A stretch of 64,000 nucleotides of DNA from Paraburkholderia rhynchosiae. GTDB lineage: Bacteria; Pseudomonadota; Gammaproteobacteria; Burkholderiales; Burkholderiaceae. Below the pieces are notes generated by a model that saw only the letters and a program-made list of their open reading frames with translations, did no database searches and had not been told where the DNA came from. How positions within the stretch are numbered: the stretch's first letter is position 1; each line of letters opens with the position of its first letter. The DNA lies in the NCBI RefSeq assembly GCF_002879865.1, contig NZ_PNXY01000026.1:1-64000 (forward strand), given 5' to 3'. A program made the position numbers and the translations under genes. This document shows, one piece after another, positions 1 to 8,694 of the stretch.

Positions 1-416
1 GCTTCGGCCTGCTGGCCGAGCCAGCGCGTGACGTTTGCGAGGCTGATCACATAGTTGCCGTGGTTCCTGAAGTTATCCGGCAGCGCCCAGTTCGGCACGC
101 TCTTCGAGCCGGTTTCGGTGAGAAAGAGGAAGCGGTCCTCGGTCACTTCAACATCGAGAGGCGCGCCTTTTTCCTTCCAGTCCGGAATCAGTTCATTCAA
201 CGCACGCGGGTCCATCACGGCGCCCGAGAGAATATGCGCCCCGATCTCCGAGCCTTTTTCCAGTACGCAGACGCCAAGCTCGACGCCCTTGTCCGCCGCC
301 AGCTGCTTCAGGCGGATCGCCGCGGACAGGCCAGCCGGGCCGCCGCCGACGATCACGACGTCGTATTCCATCGACTCGCGCGGGCCGTACTGCTCAATGA
401 GACTTGCGGGGGTCAT
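1..416 (-). CDS. Electron transfer flavoprotein-ubiquinone oxidoreductase, N-terminal part (runs off left edge)
   Basis: Only the first 138 codons are in the window. The start ATG at 416 is preceded by an AGAGGAG ribosome site. Residues 19-35 form an FAD-binding GxGxxG strand-turn-helix (VVIVGGGPAGLSAA), followed by the VLEKGSEIGAHILSGAV segment typical of ETF-QO/FixC proteins. The family passes electrons from ETF (fatty-acid and amino-acid oxidation) to membrane ubiquinone through FAD and a 4Fe-4S cluster. The cluster domain lies outside the window. It is transcribed divergently from the SDR gene. Family identity is from recognition of the sequence; other FixC-like flavoproteins are less likely. 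Confidence 0.85.
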   Translation of the reverse strand, partial: MTPASLIEQYGPRESMEYDVVIVGGGPAGLSAAIRLKQLAADKGVELGVCVLEKGSEIGAHILSGAVMDPRALNELIPDWKEKGAPLDVEVTEDRFLFLTETGSKSVPNWALPDNFRNHGNYVISLANVTRWLGQQAE

Positions 417-604
417 TGATGCTCCTCTTACCGTTAGAATGCTTTTTTCGGGATCGTATTGTGGGCGATCGATTCTTGCACCGCAACCAGATCAGTAGAG
501 ATTAGCACGAGCGTTCTATTCGTGTGATACGGTATTGACCCGAACATTGGGTCGGGCCGCGACTGACAACCGCATTCGTAACTACAACCGAACAAGGAAC
601 GACA

Positions 605-1381
605 ATGGGCCGTTCGATCAATCTGGAAGGGAAGGTCGCGCTGATCACCGGCGCCTCGAGCGGGTTGGGAAAGCGCTTTGCTCAAGTGTTGTCGCAGGCG
701 GGCGCCAAAGTGGTGCTGGCGAGCCGGCGAACCGAGCGTCTGAAGGAACTGCGCGCTGAGATCGAGGCGTCGGGCGGCGCAGCACACGTCGTATCGCTCG
801 ACGTGACGGATTATCAGAGCATCAAGTCGGCGGTCGCGCACGCGGAAACCGAGGCTGGCACCATCGACATTCTGGTGAACAATTCGGGCGTGTCGACCAC
901 GCAGAAGCTGTCCGAAGTCACACCCGCCGACTTCGAATATGTGTTCGATACCAACACGCGCGGCGCGTTCTTCGTCGCGCAGGAAGTGGCCAAGCGCATG
1001 ATCATGCGCGGCAACAATGCGCAGAAGCCGTCGTACCGGATCATCAATATCGCGTCCATGGCGGGCTTGCGCGTTCTGCCGCAAATCGGTCTGTATTCGA
1101 TGAGCAAGGCGGCCGTGGTCCACATGACGAAGGCCATGGCGCTCGAATGGGGCAAGCACGGAATCAATGTGAACGCGATCTGCCCCGGGTATATCGACAC
1201 GGAGATCAATCATCATCACTGGTCGACCGAGCAGGGGCAAAAGCTCGTGTCGATGCTGCCGCGCCATCGCGTCGGCAAGCCTGACGACCTGGACGGGCTT
1301 CTGCTGTTGCTGGCGGCCGACGAATCGCAGTTCATCAACGGCTCGGTGATCGCCGCCGACGACGGCTTCGGTCTGTCCTGA
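605..1381 (+). CDS. SDR-family NAD(P)-dependent oxidoreductase
   Basis: 258 residues, a normal length for a classical short-chain dehydrogenase. Visible motifs: the cofactor glycine motif TGASSGLG (15-22), NNSG (92-95), catalytic Ser151, and YxxxK as Tyr164/Lys168 (YSMSK). A basic pair after the second strand (ASRR, 39-43) suggests NADP(H) preference. The C-terminal NAICPGYIDTEI segment is also typical. The start is supported by AAGGAA seven bases upstream. The substrate cannot be read from the sequence. The neighbouring ETF-QO, thioesterase and CoA-transferase genes suggest acyl-chain or ketone metabolism, which is inference. Confidence 0.88.
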   Translation: MGRSINLEGKVALITGASSGLGKRFAQVLSQAGAKVVLASRRTERLKELRAEIEASGGAAHVVSLDVTDYQSIKSAVAHAETEAGTIDILVNNSGVSTTQKLSEVTPADFEYVFDTNTRGAFFVAQEVAKRMIMRGNNAQKPSYRIINIASMAGLRVLPQIGLYSMSKAAVVHMTKAMALEWGKHGINVNAICPGYIDTEINHHHWSTEQGQKLVSMLPRHRVGKPDDLDGLLLLLAADESQFINGSVIAADDGFGLS

Positions 1382-1586
1382 GCGCGATTTTGCGTCCGGT
1401 TTGGCGTGCGGTTCGACGGGCATTTTCACCGCAGGGCAGCTCCGGTGACGCAGTTCCGAAGAAACTGTTTTACGCGTGCGGGCCTTCTGCCAATAAAAGG
1501 CCTGCGCTAAGGTGCGGGCATCGAACTGTTTCGCCACGAGTCAACCCGAATTCAATCCATCAAGAAGTAAGAAGAGCAGAAGCACG

Positions 1587-2030
1587 ATGAGCGATTTTCA
1601 CGCCGTTTTTGAGATGTCGATGCCGATCCGCTGGGGCGACATGGACGCATTCGGCCATGTGAACAACACGGTCTATTTCCGCTACATGGAGCAGGTGCGC
1701 ATCTCCTGGTTCGAGCAACTCGGCTTTGCCGGCAACAATGCGGACGGGCAGGGGCCGGTGATCGTGAATGCGTCGATGGAGTTCCTCAAGCAACTGCATT
1801 ATCCCGGCGACGTGATCGGCCGCATGAGCGTCGCGACGCCTGGGCGCAGCAGCTTCGACACGGGGTTCGAACTCGTGCGCGCAGACAACCCGAACACCGT
1901 TTATGCGCGCGGCGCTGCCCGCTGCGTGTGGATCGACTATGCGGCCGGCAAGTCGGTGCCGGTTCCTGACGTGTTGCGCGCGACCATCGAGCGCGCCGCG
2001 CTGGTGAAAACGGCTGAGCCCGCCGCGTAA
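1587..2030 (+). CDS. Acyl-CoA thioesterase, 4-hydroxybenzoyl-CoA thioesterase (hot-dog) family
   Basis: 147 residues. The N-terminal block IRWGDMDAFGHVNNTVYFRY is the hallmark of the 4HBT/YbgC-FadM hot-dog family, in which the Asp of the DxxGHVNN block is catalytic. It should hydrolyse an acyl-CoA or related thioester in the cytoplasm; the substrate is unknown. The reading frame is open upstream to 1512, but the ATG at 1587, just after a purine-rich AGAAGAGCAGAAG leader, fits the family start. It lies 205 bp after the SDR gene on the same strand. Confidence 0.85.
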   Translation: MSDFHAVFEMSMPIRWGDMDAFGHVNNTVYFRYMEQVRISWFEQLGFAGNNADGQGPVIVNASMEFLKQLHYPGDVIGRMSVATPGRSSFDTGFELVRADNPNTVYARGAARCVWIDYAAGKSVPVPDVLRATIERAALVKTAEPAA

Positions 2031-2130
2031 GTTCGCGGTTATTGCGGCTCGAGTTCGCGGCGTGACTTCGGGCCGCTCTTCACCTCCTCACTTCGCACAA
2101 CGCGGCTTCACGCTGCGCTCTTGCGTTCAA

Positions 2131-2676
2131 TCAATGCCCAAGCAGGCGCTGTAGCAATTCGGTTGCGTTGCCGGTATCGTATTTGCGCATCAGCCGCGCG
2201 CGATAGACATCCACCGTGCGTGGGCTGATGTCCAGCACCCGCCCGATCTGCTTGCTCGTTTTGCCCGTCACGAGCTGCGCGGCGATTTCGCGCTCGCGAG
2301 GCGTCAGTTCCACGGCCACACGCCGCGTCGCGCTCAAATCCTCGAAAGTCCAGACCCCCGCCGCGTGCGGGTCGGCGCGCCGCTGCGCGCGGCCCGTCAC
2401 GTGGCACCAGAACAGTTCGCCGTTGGCGCGCTTCATGATGCGGTCGTCGGCGTAACTGCCCTGGGCGGTCATGATCGGCGGAATCCGTGCGCCGATCCGC
2501 TCGAATTCGTCCGTCGACGGATACAGAATCTGGAACGACTGCCCGAGCAGCGCCTCGCGCGGGCAGCCGAAAATCGACGCGAGTTCGTCATTGCAGTCTT
2601 CGATAGTGCGCTCACGCGACAGCACGAGCCCGATCGGAGCGAGATGAAAAGCGGTTTGGTAATCCAGTGCGGGCAT
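2131..2676 (-). CDS. PAS domain plus LuxR-type HTH transcriptional regulator
   Basis: 181 residues from the ATG at 2676; the frame is open to 2751 but that extension looks non-coding. The N-terminal part (about 1-115) is a PAS fold (AFHLAPIGLVLSRERTIEDCN and a FWCHVTGRA strand). The C-terminal 60 residues are a LuxR/GerE helix-turn-helix (LTPREREIAAQLVTGKTSKQI, then ISPRTVDVYRARLM). There is no receiver domain, so it probably senses a ligand directly. It is divergent from the 3-oxoacid CoA-transferase genes across a 240-bp gap, and so probably controls them. That regulatory link is inferred from position. Confidence 0.85.
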   Translation of the reverse strand: MPALDYQTAFHLAPIGLVLSRERTIEDCNDELASIFGCPREALLGQSFQILYPSTDEFERIGARIPPIMTAQGSYADDRIMKRANGELFWCHVTGRAQRRADPHAAGVWTFEDLSATRRVAVELTPREREIAAQLVTGKTSKQIGRVLDISPRTVDVYRARLMRKYDTGNATELLQRLLGH

Positions 2677-2916
2677 GGGCTGGCGGCAAGTACTTATGTA
2701 TTTTTGCGTATTGTGCCGTATGGCGCGGCGAGCGTACTCTTTCGGGCACATGAGAACGCGGCGAAGCGCCCGCGGCGGCGTTTGCGCGCAGCTTCACTCA
2801 AGCTGAACGCACAGCGTCTCCCGGATGACTAGAATGACGTGTCGGGCCGCGCCCGAGCATGTCGTACCAGCCGCAATAAACCGGTTTCGGGTTTCCATAA
2901 AGGAAGGGACATACTG

Positions 2917-3621
2917 ATGAACAAAGTCTATCCAGGCGCCGCCGAGGCGCTGAAAGACATCGTCAAGGACGGGCAGACGTTTGCCGTCGGCGGCTTCGGG
3001 CTGTGCGGCATTCCCGAGGCGCTGATCGCGGCGCTGCGCGACACCAAGGTGCAAAACATCACCTGCATCAGCAACAACGCGGGCGTCGACGGGTTCGGCC
3101 TCGGGTTGCTGCTCGAGACGCGCCAGATCAAGAAGATGATTTCGTCGTATGTCGGCGAGAATAAGGAGTTCGAACGCCAGTATCTGGCCGGCGAACTCGA
3201 ACTCGAATTCACGCCGCAAGGCACGCTTGCCGAAAAGCTGCGCGCGGGCGGCTCGGGCATTCCGGCGTTCTTCACGAACACTGGCTTCGGCACGCTGATC
3301 GCCGACGGGAAGGAAACCCGTCAGTTCGGCGAAAACCATTACGTGCTGGAACATTCGCTGACGGCGGACGTCGCGCTCGTCAAGGCATGGAAGGCCGACA
3401 AGTCGGGCAACCTGATCTATCGCCGCACGGCACGCAACTTCAATCCCATGTGCGCGATGGCCGGCCGCATTACCGTCGCGGAAGTCGAGGAAATCGTCGA
3501 GGTGGGCGAGCTCGATCCGGACGCGATTCATACGCCTGGTATCTTCGTTCAGCGCATCGTGCTCAATGCGCATCCGGAAAAACGCATCGAACAACGCGTC
3601 GTTCGCGCGAAAGGAGACTGA
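2917..3621 (+). CDS. scoA: 3-oxoacid CoA-transferase subunit A
   Basis: 234 residues starting at the ATG at 2917 behind AAGGAAGGGA. The GGFGLCGIPEALI motif (about 24-36) is the CoA-transferase family I subunit A signature. With subunit B it moves CoA between succinyl-CoA or another acyl-CoA and a 3-oxo acid such as acetoacetate, feeding ketone bodies into central metabolism. The B gene starts two bases after its stop, so the two form one operon. The exact acid (acetoacetate versus 3-oxoadipate) is not fixed by the sequence alone; the SCOT-type is favoured. Confidence 0.9.
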   Translation: MNKVYPGAAEALKDIVKDGQTFAVGGFGLCGIPEALIAALRDTKVQNITCISNNAGVDGFGLGLLLETRQIKKMISSYVGENKEFERQYLAGELELEFTPQGTLAEKLRAGGSGIPAFFTNTGFGTLIADGKETRQFGENHYVLEHSLTADVALVKAWKADKSGNLIYRRTARNFNPMCAMAGRITVAEVEEIVEVGELDPDAIHTPGIFVQRIVLNAHPEKRIEQRVVRAKGD

Positions 3622-3623
3622 TC

Positions 3624-4265
3624 ATGGCATGGACTCGTGACCAAATGGCCGCGCGCGCGGCGAAGGAATTGCAGGACGGCTTTTATGTGAACCTGGGCAT
3701 CGGCCTGCCGACGCTCGTGGCTAACCACGTGCCGCCGGGCGTCGAGGTGTGGCTGCAATCGGAAAACGGCCTGCTTGGCATCGGACCGTCGCCGACTGAA
3801 GACGAAGTCGACGCCGACCTCATCAACGCGGGCAAGCAGACGGTGACTACGCTGCCTGGCTCGTCGATTTTTTCATCAGCGGATTCGTTCGCGATGATTC
3901 GCGGCGGCCACATCAATCTGGCAATTCTCGGCGCAATGCAGATCAGCAAGAAAGGCGATCTCGCCAACTGGATGATCCCTGGCAAGATGATCAAGGGCAT
4001 GGGCGGCGCGATGGACCTGGTGGCCGGCGTCAAGCGCGTGGTCGTGCTGATGGAGCACGTCGCGAAGGGCGATCAGCACAAGATTCTCGAAGAATGCACG
4101 CTGCCGTTGACCGGGGTGGGCGTGGTGGACCAGATCATCACCGACCTCGGCGTGATCGAAGTCACGGACGACGGCTTGAAGGTGACCGAACTGGCGCCCG
4201 GCGTGAGCGTCGACGAGATCAAGGCGAAGACGGGCGCGCCGCTCGATGTGAGCGCGGTGAGCTGA
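3624..4265 (+). CDS. scoB: 3-oxoacid CoA-transferase subunit B
   Basis: 213 residues. LGIGLPTLVANHVP (24-37) and SENGLLG, with the conserved Glu47 that forms the enzyme-CoA thioester, identify subunit B of a family I CoA-transferase. It follows subunit A with a two-base gap and its own AAGGAGA site inside the end of the A gene, so both chains should be made in equal amounts. A strong rho-independent terminator lies 86 bp after its stop and closes the operon. Confidence 0.9.
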   Translation: MAWTRDQMAARAAKELQDGFYVNLGIGLPTLVANHVPPGVEVWLQSENGLLGIGPSPTEDEVDADLINAGKQTVTTLPGSSIFSSADSFAMIRGGHINLAILGAMQISKKGDLANWMIPGKMIKGMGGAMDLVAGVKRVVVLMEHVAKGDQHKILEECTLPLTGVGVVDQIITDLGVIEVTDDGLKVTELAPGVSVDEIKAKTGAPLDVSAVS

Positions 4266-4347
4266 ATTGATGATGAATTGATGTCGAATCGACGTTGCGG
4301 AAATCCGCTGTCCGGCTGACGTGTGCGCGTGAGCTTGAGGCGTCGGG

Positions 4348-4381
4348 AAAGCGGGCGAGGCGTGAGTCTCGCCCGCTTTTC
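4348..4381 (+). terminator. Rho-independent terminator after scoAB
   Basis: A perfect 9-bp stem, GCGGGCGAG (4351-4359) with CTCGCCCGC (4368-4376), has an 8-base loop and is followed by TTTT and, after CC, a further T run. It ends the CoA-transferase operon. The surrounding 4266-4558 has no other gene. Confidence 0.85.
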
Positions 4382-4558
4382 CTTTTTTGGGCACGCGTTT
4401 TTCGGGCGACCGTCTTATACCGTTTGGCCGATCCTTGCAGCGCGTCAAAGCGGTTTACAATCGTCCGAACCAATCACTTGAAGATTCGATGCTTGCCGGT
4501 TCCTGGCGCTTGGCGCTAACGCCAGGCCCGATCCGCAACGCTTTTACAAGGACCACAG

Positions 4559-5470
4559 ATGACTGCCACGACAGCTTTCGCGGGCGAACGGCCCATGCCC
4601 CGCCAACGTTATGTGCAGTGCGCGAGCGCCGTGGGTCTGCACCGCATTGCCTACACCGAGTGGGGCGATCCCGACAATCCGCGCGTGCTGCTGTGCGTGC
4701 ACGGTTTGACGCGCTCGGGGCGCGACTTCGACCGGCTTGCGGCGCAATTTGCGGGCACTTACCGTGTGGTCTGTCCTGATGTGGTCGGCCGGGGCCTGTC
4801 ATCGTGGCTCGCCAGTCCGAACCTGTATGCCGTGCCGCAATACGTCGCCGACATGGTCACGCTGATTGCGCGGCTGAATGTCGAAACAGTCGACTGGTTC
4901 GGCACGTCGATGGGCGGCCTGATCGGGCTCGGACTCGCTGGCCTCGCGGACACACCTATCCGCAAGCTGTTACTGAACGATGTCGGGCCTCATCTGGAAC
5001 CGGAGGCCGTTCAGCGTATCGGCGATTATCTCGGCAAGCCCGTGCGTTTCGAGTCGCTGCAGCAAGGTATCGATCACGCAGCGTTTCTCGCGCGAACCTT
5101 CGGCCCGCTCACGCCGGACGAATGGCGCGAAATCAATACGCCGCTGCTTCGCGAAGAGAACGGCACGTGGCTTTTCCGCTACGATCCGCGCATCGCGCAG
5201 CCCTTTGCCGCGACGACGGAAGAAACCGCGAAGCTGGGCGAGGGCGCGCTGTGGCATTCGCTGGCGTCGTTTCAGGGGCCGGTGCTGGTGGTGAGAGGCG
5301 AACTGTCCGATTTGCTGTCGCGCGAAACGGTCGCGAAGATGGTCCACACGGGGCGCGCCGTTTCGAGCGTCGAAATCAGCGGCGTGGGGCACGCGCCGGC
5401 GTTTCTCTCGGCCGATCAGATCGACATTGCGAGGCAGTTCTTTATCGGTCCGGCTGACGACGCGTCATAA
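4559..5470 (+). CDS. Alpha/beta hydrolase
   Basis: 303 residues with the alpha/beta-hydrolase layout: oxyanion HG (48-49, VLLCVHGLTRSG), nucleophile elbow GTSMGG with Ser117, and catalytic His278 in SGVGHAPAF. The acid is probably the Asp in GELSDLLS. No signal peptide is seen, so it should be cytoplasmic. The start is at ATG 4559 after AAGGACC. The substrate is unknown. It is a single gene between the scoAB terminator and ridA. Confidence 0.85.
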   Translation: MTATTAFAGERPMPRQRYVQCASAVGLHRIAYTEWGDPDNPRVLLCVHGLTRSGRDFDRLAAQFAGTYRVVCPDVVGRGLSSWLASPNLYAVPQYVADMVTLIARLNVETVDWFGTSMGGLIGLGLAGLADTPIRKLLLNDVGPHLEPEAVQRIGDYLGKPVRFESLQQGIDHAAFLARTFGPLTPDEWREINTPLLREENGTWLFRYDPRIAQPFAATTEETAKLGEGALWHSLASFQGPVLVVRGELSDLLSRETVAKMVHTGRAVSSVEISGVGHAPAFLSADQIDIARQFFIGPADDAS

Positions 5471-5552
5471 TATGCAGTTCGGCATGACGTTTTAGCGCGG
5501 CATACCAGATGCATGTCCGTTCAACATACTTCCATCTACTTCAGGATTCTTC

Positions 5553-5906
5553 ATGGCAGTCATTCGTCACCATGTCGGCAAGCGCCTTTCGGAAATCGCC
5601 GTGCATAACGGCACCGTTTACCTCGCAGGGCAGATCGCCGAAGACGCGGACCAGGACATCACGGGCCAGATGCGCGAAGTGCTCGGTCACATCGACCGTC
5701 TGCTGGCTGAAGTGAACAGCGACAAATCGCATTTGTTGTCGGTGCAAATTTTCATCGCAGACATGGTGCATTTCGCCGGCATGAACGCAGTGTGGGACGA
5801 GTGGGTCGCACAAGGCGCGACGCCGCCGCGCGCTACCGTTCAAGCGCCGCTTGCGAACCCGAAGTGCCTCGTCGAAGTGGTCGTGGTTGCTGCGCAGCGC
5901 AGCTAA
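5553..5906 (+). CDS. RidA family protein (YjgF/YER057c/UK114)
   Basis: 117 residues of the RidA fold, with the conserved PPRATVQ block carrying Arg93, the residue that contacts the carboxylate of enamine or imine substrates in deaminating members. It may hydrolyse reactive 2-aminoacrylate-type intermediates, but divergent subfamilies have other roles. No strong ribosome site is seen (TTCTTC before the ATG). It lies immediately upstream of relA with a 78-bp gap. Confidence 0.85.
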   Translation: MAVIRHHVGKRLSEIAVHNGTVYLAGQIAEDADQDITGQMREVLGHIDRLLAEVNSDKSHLLSVQIFIADMVHFAGMNAVWDEWVAQGATPPRATVQAPLANPKCLVEVVVVAAQRS

Positions 5907-5984
5907 GCGAAACGAATCGAAGCCAGACAGAGCAGTTGTTGTCGAAATTCCGTTGATTTGCTTAGGCCCACGGGCCGCCGCACC

Positions 5985-8228
5985 ATGAATACCGAAATCG
6001 TTACGCGCACGCCGAATCCCCTCCCGTCTTTTGACGAAGCGATGGCGTTTGTGCGTCAGAATGCGGGCGAGGTGCGGCTGTCGTCGGGCGAATTGCTCGC
6101 GGATCACGCGGCGGGCACGGCGTCGATCATGCGTACGCTCAACGTCGATCCGCCGGCCGTGCTGGCGGCGGCATTGTTTGCATTGACGCCACATTTGCGC
6201 GACCCCGAGCGCGTGATTGCCGACAACTTCGGCGAAGAAGTCGCGCAACTCGTCGGCGACGTGCGCAAGCTGCTGCGCCTCGGCACCGTGAGCTTGCGCG
6301 CCGCTCAGAACGCAATGCCCGAAGCGGGGCGTGATGCACAGGCCGCGCGGCGCGCGCAGGTGGAAGCGTTGCGCAAGATGCTGCTCGCGTTCGCGCAGGA
6401 CATTCGCGTGGTGTTAATCCGGCTCGCGTCGCGTCTGCAGTCGCTGCGCTATTACGCGGCGGCGAAGCTCACTCCGTCACCGGATGTGGCGCGTGAGACG
6501 CTCGATATTTACGCGCCGCTCGCCAACCGCCTCGGCATCTGGCAATTGAAGTGGGAGCTCGAAGATCTCGCGTTCCGCTTCCAGGAGCCGGTAACTTATA
6601 AGCGCATCGCGAAGCTGCTCGACGAGAAGCGCGTCGAACGGGAAAGCTACGTGGCGCAGGCCATTGAACGCCTGCAGCAGGAACTCGCTGCCGCGAATAT
6701 TCACGCGGAAGTCAGCGGCCGGCCGAAGCATATCTATAGCATCTGGCGGAAGATGCGCGGCAAGGAGCTAGACTTCGCGGAACTGTACGACGTGCGCGCG
6801 TTTCGCGTGATCGTCCCGGACATCAAGGATTGCTACACCGTGCTCGGCATTGTGCACAACCTGTGGCAGCCGGTGCCGAAAGAGTTCGACGATTACATCT
6901 CGCGGCCCAAGCCGAACGGCTACAAGTCGCTGCACACAGTCGTAATCGGCGACGACGGCCGCGCATTCGAGGTGCAGATCCGCACGCACGACATGCATCA
7001 GTTCGCCGAATACGGCGTGGCCGCGCACTGGCGTTACAAGGAAGCCGGCACACGTGGTTACGGCGGCCAGTTCGCCGCCAATGAGAAGTACGACGAGAAG
7101 ATCGCGTGGCTGCGTCAATTGCTCGCGTGGAAGGACGACGTGTCGGAGGGGGAGCACGGCGACAAGCGCACAGCACAGCCGTGGGAGCAGCTGCGCCAGG
7201 CCACGCTTGACGACGACCACATCTACGTGTTGACGCCGCAAGCGCGTGTGATCGCGTTGCCGCATGGCGCGACGCCGGTGGATTTCGCCTATCACCTGCA
7301 TAGCGAGTTGGGGCATCGCTGCCGTGGCGCGCGCGTAGACGGCGCGATGGTGCCGCTGAATACGCAGTTGCAGAACGGCCAGACGGTGGAGATCGTCGCG
7401 GTGAAAGAAGGCGGGCCGTCGCGTGACTGGCTCAACCCGCAGCTCGGCTATCTGCATAGCCCGCGCGCACGTCAGAAAGTGCGCGCCTGGTTCAACGCTG
7501 TCGAACTGCAGGAGCACATTGCGAGTGGCCGCGCGATGGTCGAAAAAACCTTGCAGCGCGAGGGCAAGACGTCTGTCAACCTCGATCAACTCGCTGCCAA
7601 ACTCGGCTTCAAGACTACCGAGGATCTGTTCTCGGTCGTCGGCAAGGAAGAGTTCAGTTTGCGGCTCGTCGAGCAGGCGCTGCACGATGCACCGCCGCCG
7701 GAACCGGTGGTCGAAGTCCCCGAGCAATTCGAGAAGCGCAGTAGCGGCGCGAGCGTGGCGCGCGGTGCATCGACGGGCGTGCTGGTGGTCGGCGTCGACG
7801 CGTTGCTCACACAGCTTGCGCGCTGCTGCCGCCCGGCGCCGCCCGACGACATCTCCGGCTTTGTGACGCGCGGCAAGGGCATGTCGATTCACCGTAGCGA
7901 TTGCCCGACGTTCTTGCGCATGGCCGAACGCGCGCCGGAGCGTGTGTTGCAAACGGCATGGTCGGCGGACGTGATGAGCGGCCGCGGGCAATCGGTGTAT
8001 CCGGTCGACCTCTCGATCGAAGCAACCGACCGCCAGGGTTTGCTGCGCGATATTTCGGAAGTCTTTGCGCGTGAAAAGATGAACGTGATCGGCGTCAAGA
8101 CGCAGACACGCCGTAATGCCGCGTTCATGCAATTCACCGTGGAAGTATCGAGTGCCGCGCAGATTCAACGCGCTTGCACGTTGCTCGGCGAAGTGACGGG
8201 TGTCGTGCGGGCATCGCGCAAGGGCTAA
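5985..8228 (+). CDS. relA: RelA: GTP pyrophosphokinase, (p)ppGpp synthetase
   Basis: 747 residues. The N-terminal HD region is degenerate (ADHAAGT and AALFALTP where SpoT has HD and HDVIED), so hydrolase activity is not expected. The synthetase domain has GRPKHIYSIWRKM and the EFDD motif (300-303), the EXDD signature of monofunctional RelA rather than the RXKD of SpoT. Then come a TGS domain (about 405-470), a cysteine-bearing region near 613 (ARCCRPAP) and a C-terminal ACT domain (about 668-747). It makes the stringent alarmone on ribosomes with uncharged tRNA. A TTG at 5958 is a possible longer start; the ATG at 5985 is preferred. Confidence 0.93.
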   Translation: MNTEIVTRTPNPLPSFDEAMAFVRQNAGEVRLSSGELLADHAAGTASIMRTLNVDPPAVLAAALFALTPHLRDPERVIADNFGEEVAQLVGDVRKLLRLGTVSLRAAQNAMPEAGRDAQAARRAQVEALRKMLLAFAQDIRVVLIRLASRLQSLRYYAAAKLTPSPDVARETLDIYAPLANRLGIWQLKWELEDLAFRFQEPVTYKRIAKLLDEKRVERESYVAQAIERLQQELAAANIHAEVSGRPKHIYSIWRKMRGKELDFAELYDVRAFRVIVPDIKDCYTVLGIVHNLWQPVPKEFDDYISRPKPNGYKSLHTVVIGDDGRAFEVQIRTHDMHQFAEYGVAAHWRYKEAGTRGYGGQFAANEKYDEKIAWLRQLLAWKDDVSEGEHGDKRTAQPWEQLRQATLDDDHIYVLTPQARVIALPHGATPVDFAYHLHSELGHRCRGARVDGAMVPLNTQLQNGQTVEIVAVKEGGPSRDWLNPQLGYLHSPRARQKVRAWFNAVELQEHIASGRAMVEKTLQREGKTSVNLDQLAAKLGFKTTEDLFSVVGKEEFSLRLVEQALHDAPPPEPVVEVPEQFEKRSSGASVARGASTGVLVVGVDALLTQLARCCRPAPPDDISGFVTRGKGMSIHRSDCPTFLRMAERAPERVLQTAWSADVMSGRGQSVYPVDLSIEATDRQGLLRDISEVFAREKMNVIGVKTQTRRNAAFMQFTVEVSSAAQIQRACTLLGEVTGVVRASRKG

Positions 8229-8326
8229 CGGGGTGGCGGGTCGATGACTTGATCCATGCACGCGCTCATGCGCGAGCGAGTGGATAACATGTGTAGAAGT
8301 AATTGAAAGTCGATGCATAAAAGTAC

Positions 8327-8355
8327 TTGCCAAGCAGTGTGGGGCTCCATATAAT
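8327..8355 (+). promoter_or_regulatory. Sigma70 promoter of tRNA-Val
   Basis: TTGCCA (8327-8332) and a perfect TATAAT (8350-8355) are separated by 17 bases, and tRNA-Val begins 11 bases after the -10 box. This is a near-consensus strong promoter. Confidence 0.85.
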
Positions 8356-8366
8356 CTCGTTTCTTC

Positions 8367-8443
8367 AGGCTCGTAGCTCAGCTGGTTAGAGCACCACCTT
8401 GACATGGTGGGGGTCGTTGGTTCGAGTCCAATCGAGCCTACCA
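8367..8443 (+). tRNA. tRNA-Val (anticodon GAC)
   Basis: 77 bases including an encoded CCA. The acceptor stem AGGCTCG (8367-8373) pairs with CGAGCCT (8433-8439). The D arm contains AGCTCAGCTGGTTAGAGC. The anticodon stem CCACC/GGTGG closes a TTGACAT loop with anticodon GAC. The T arm has GGTTCGAGTCC. It reads GUC and GUU valine codons. It sits between relA and thrS. Confidence 0.95.
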
Positions 8444-8605
8444 ACGAAAGAGAAATTCCGGTATTGCCGGGGTTTCGCAAGCTGCAGTAAGCGCCTGTGG
8501 CGCAAAAGGCGAATACGGTTATGACACCGCGAACGTTGACCGAAACCACTTCGGAGCGACGCTAGTCGAGGACCAATTTCGCCAGTGTAGTTTGCAGGAA
8601 ATGTG

Positions 8606-8641
8606 AATGCGGCCCCTCGAAAGCGGGGCCGCATTTTTTTT
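8606..8641 (+). terminator. Rho-independent terminator between tRNA-Val and thrS
   Basis: An 11-bp perfect stem, AATGCGGCCCC (8606-8616) with GGGGCCGCATT (8625-8635), is followed by a run of T. It ends the tRNA-Val transcript. Being only 54 bp before thrS, it could also act in control of thrS. The 160 bp between the tRNA and this hairpin hold no recognisable gene. Confidence 0.85.
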
Positions 8642-8694
8642 GGGTTTTTAGATGGTTGTATATGCCGCCGCCGGTCGGCACCACGGAGAACACA

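Noticed and set aside
434..1537. 367-codon minus-strand frame opposite the SDR gene
   Set aside because: The plus strand codes a clear SDR with all motifs; the antisense reading has the Arg/His-rich composition of a shadow.
6768..8549. 593-codon open frame on the minus strand
   Set aside because: It lies antisense to relA and across tRNA-Val, is Arg/His-rich, and has no recognised domain. It is a by-product of GC-rich third positions in relA.
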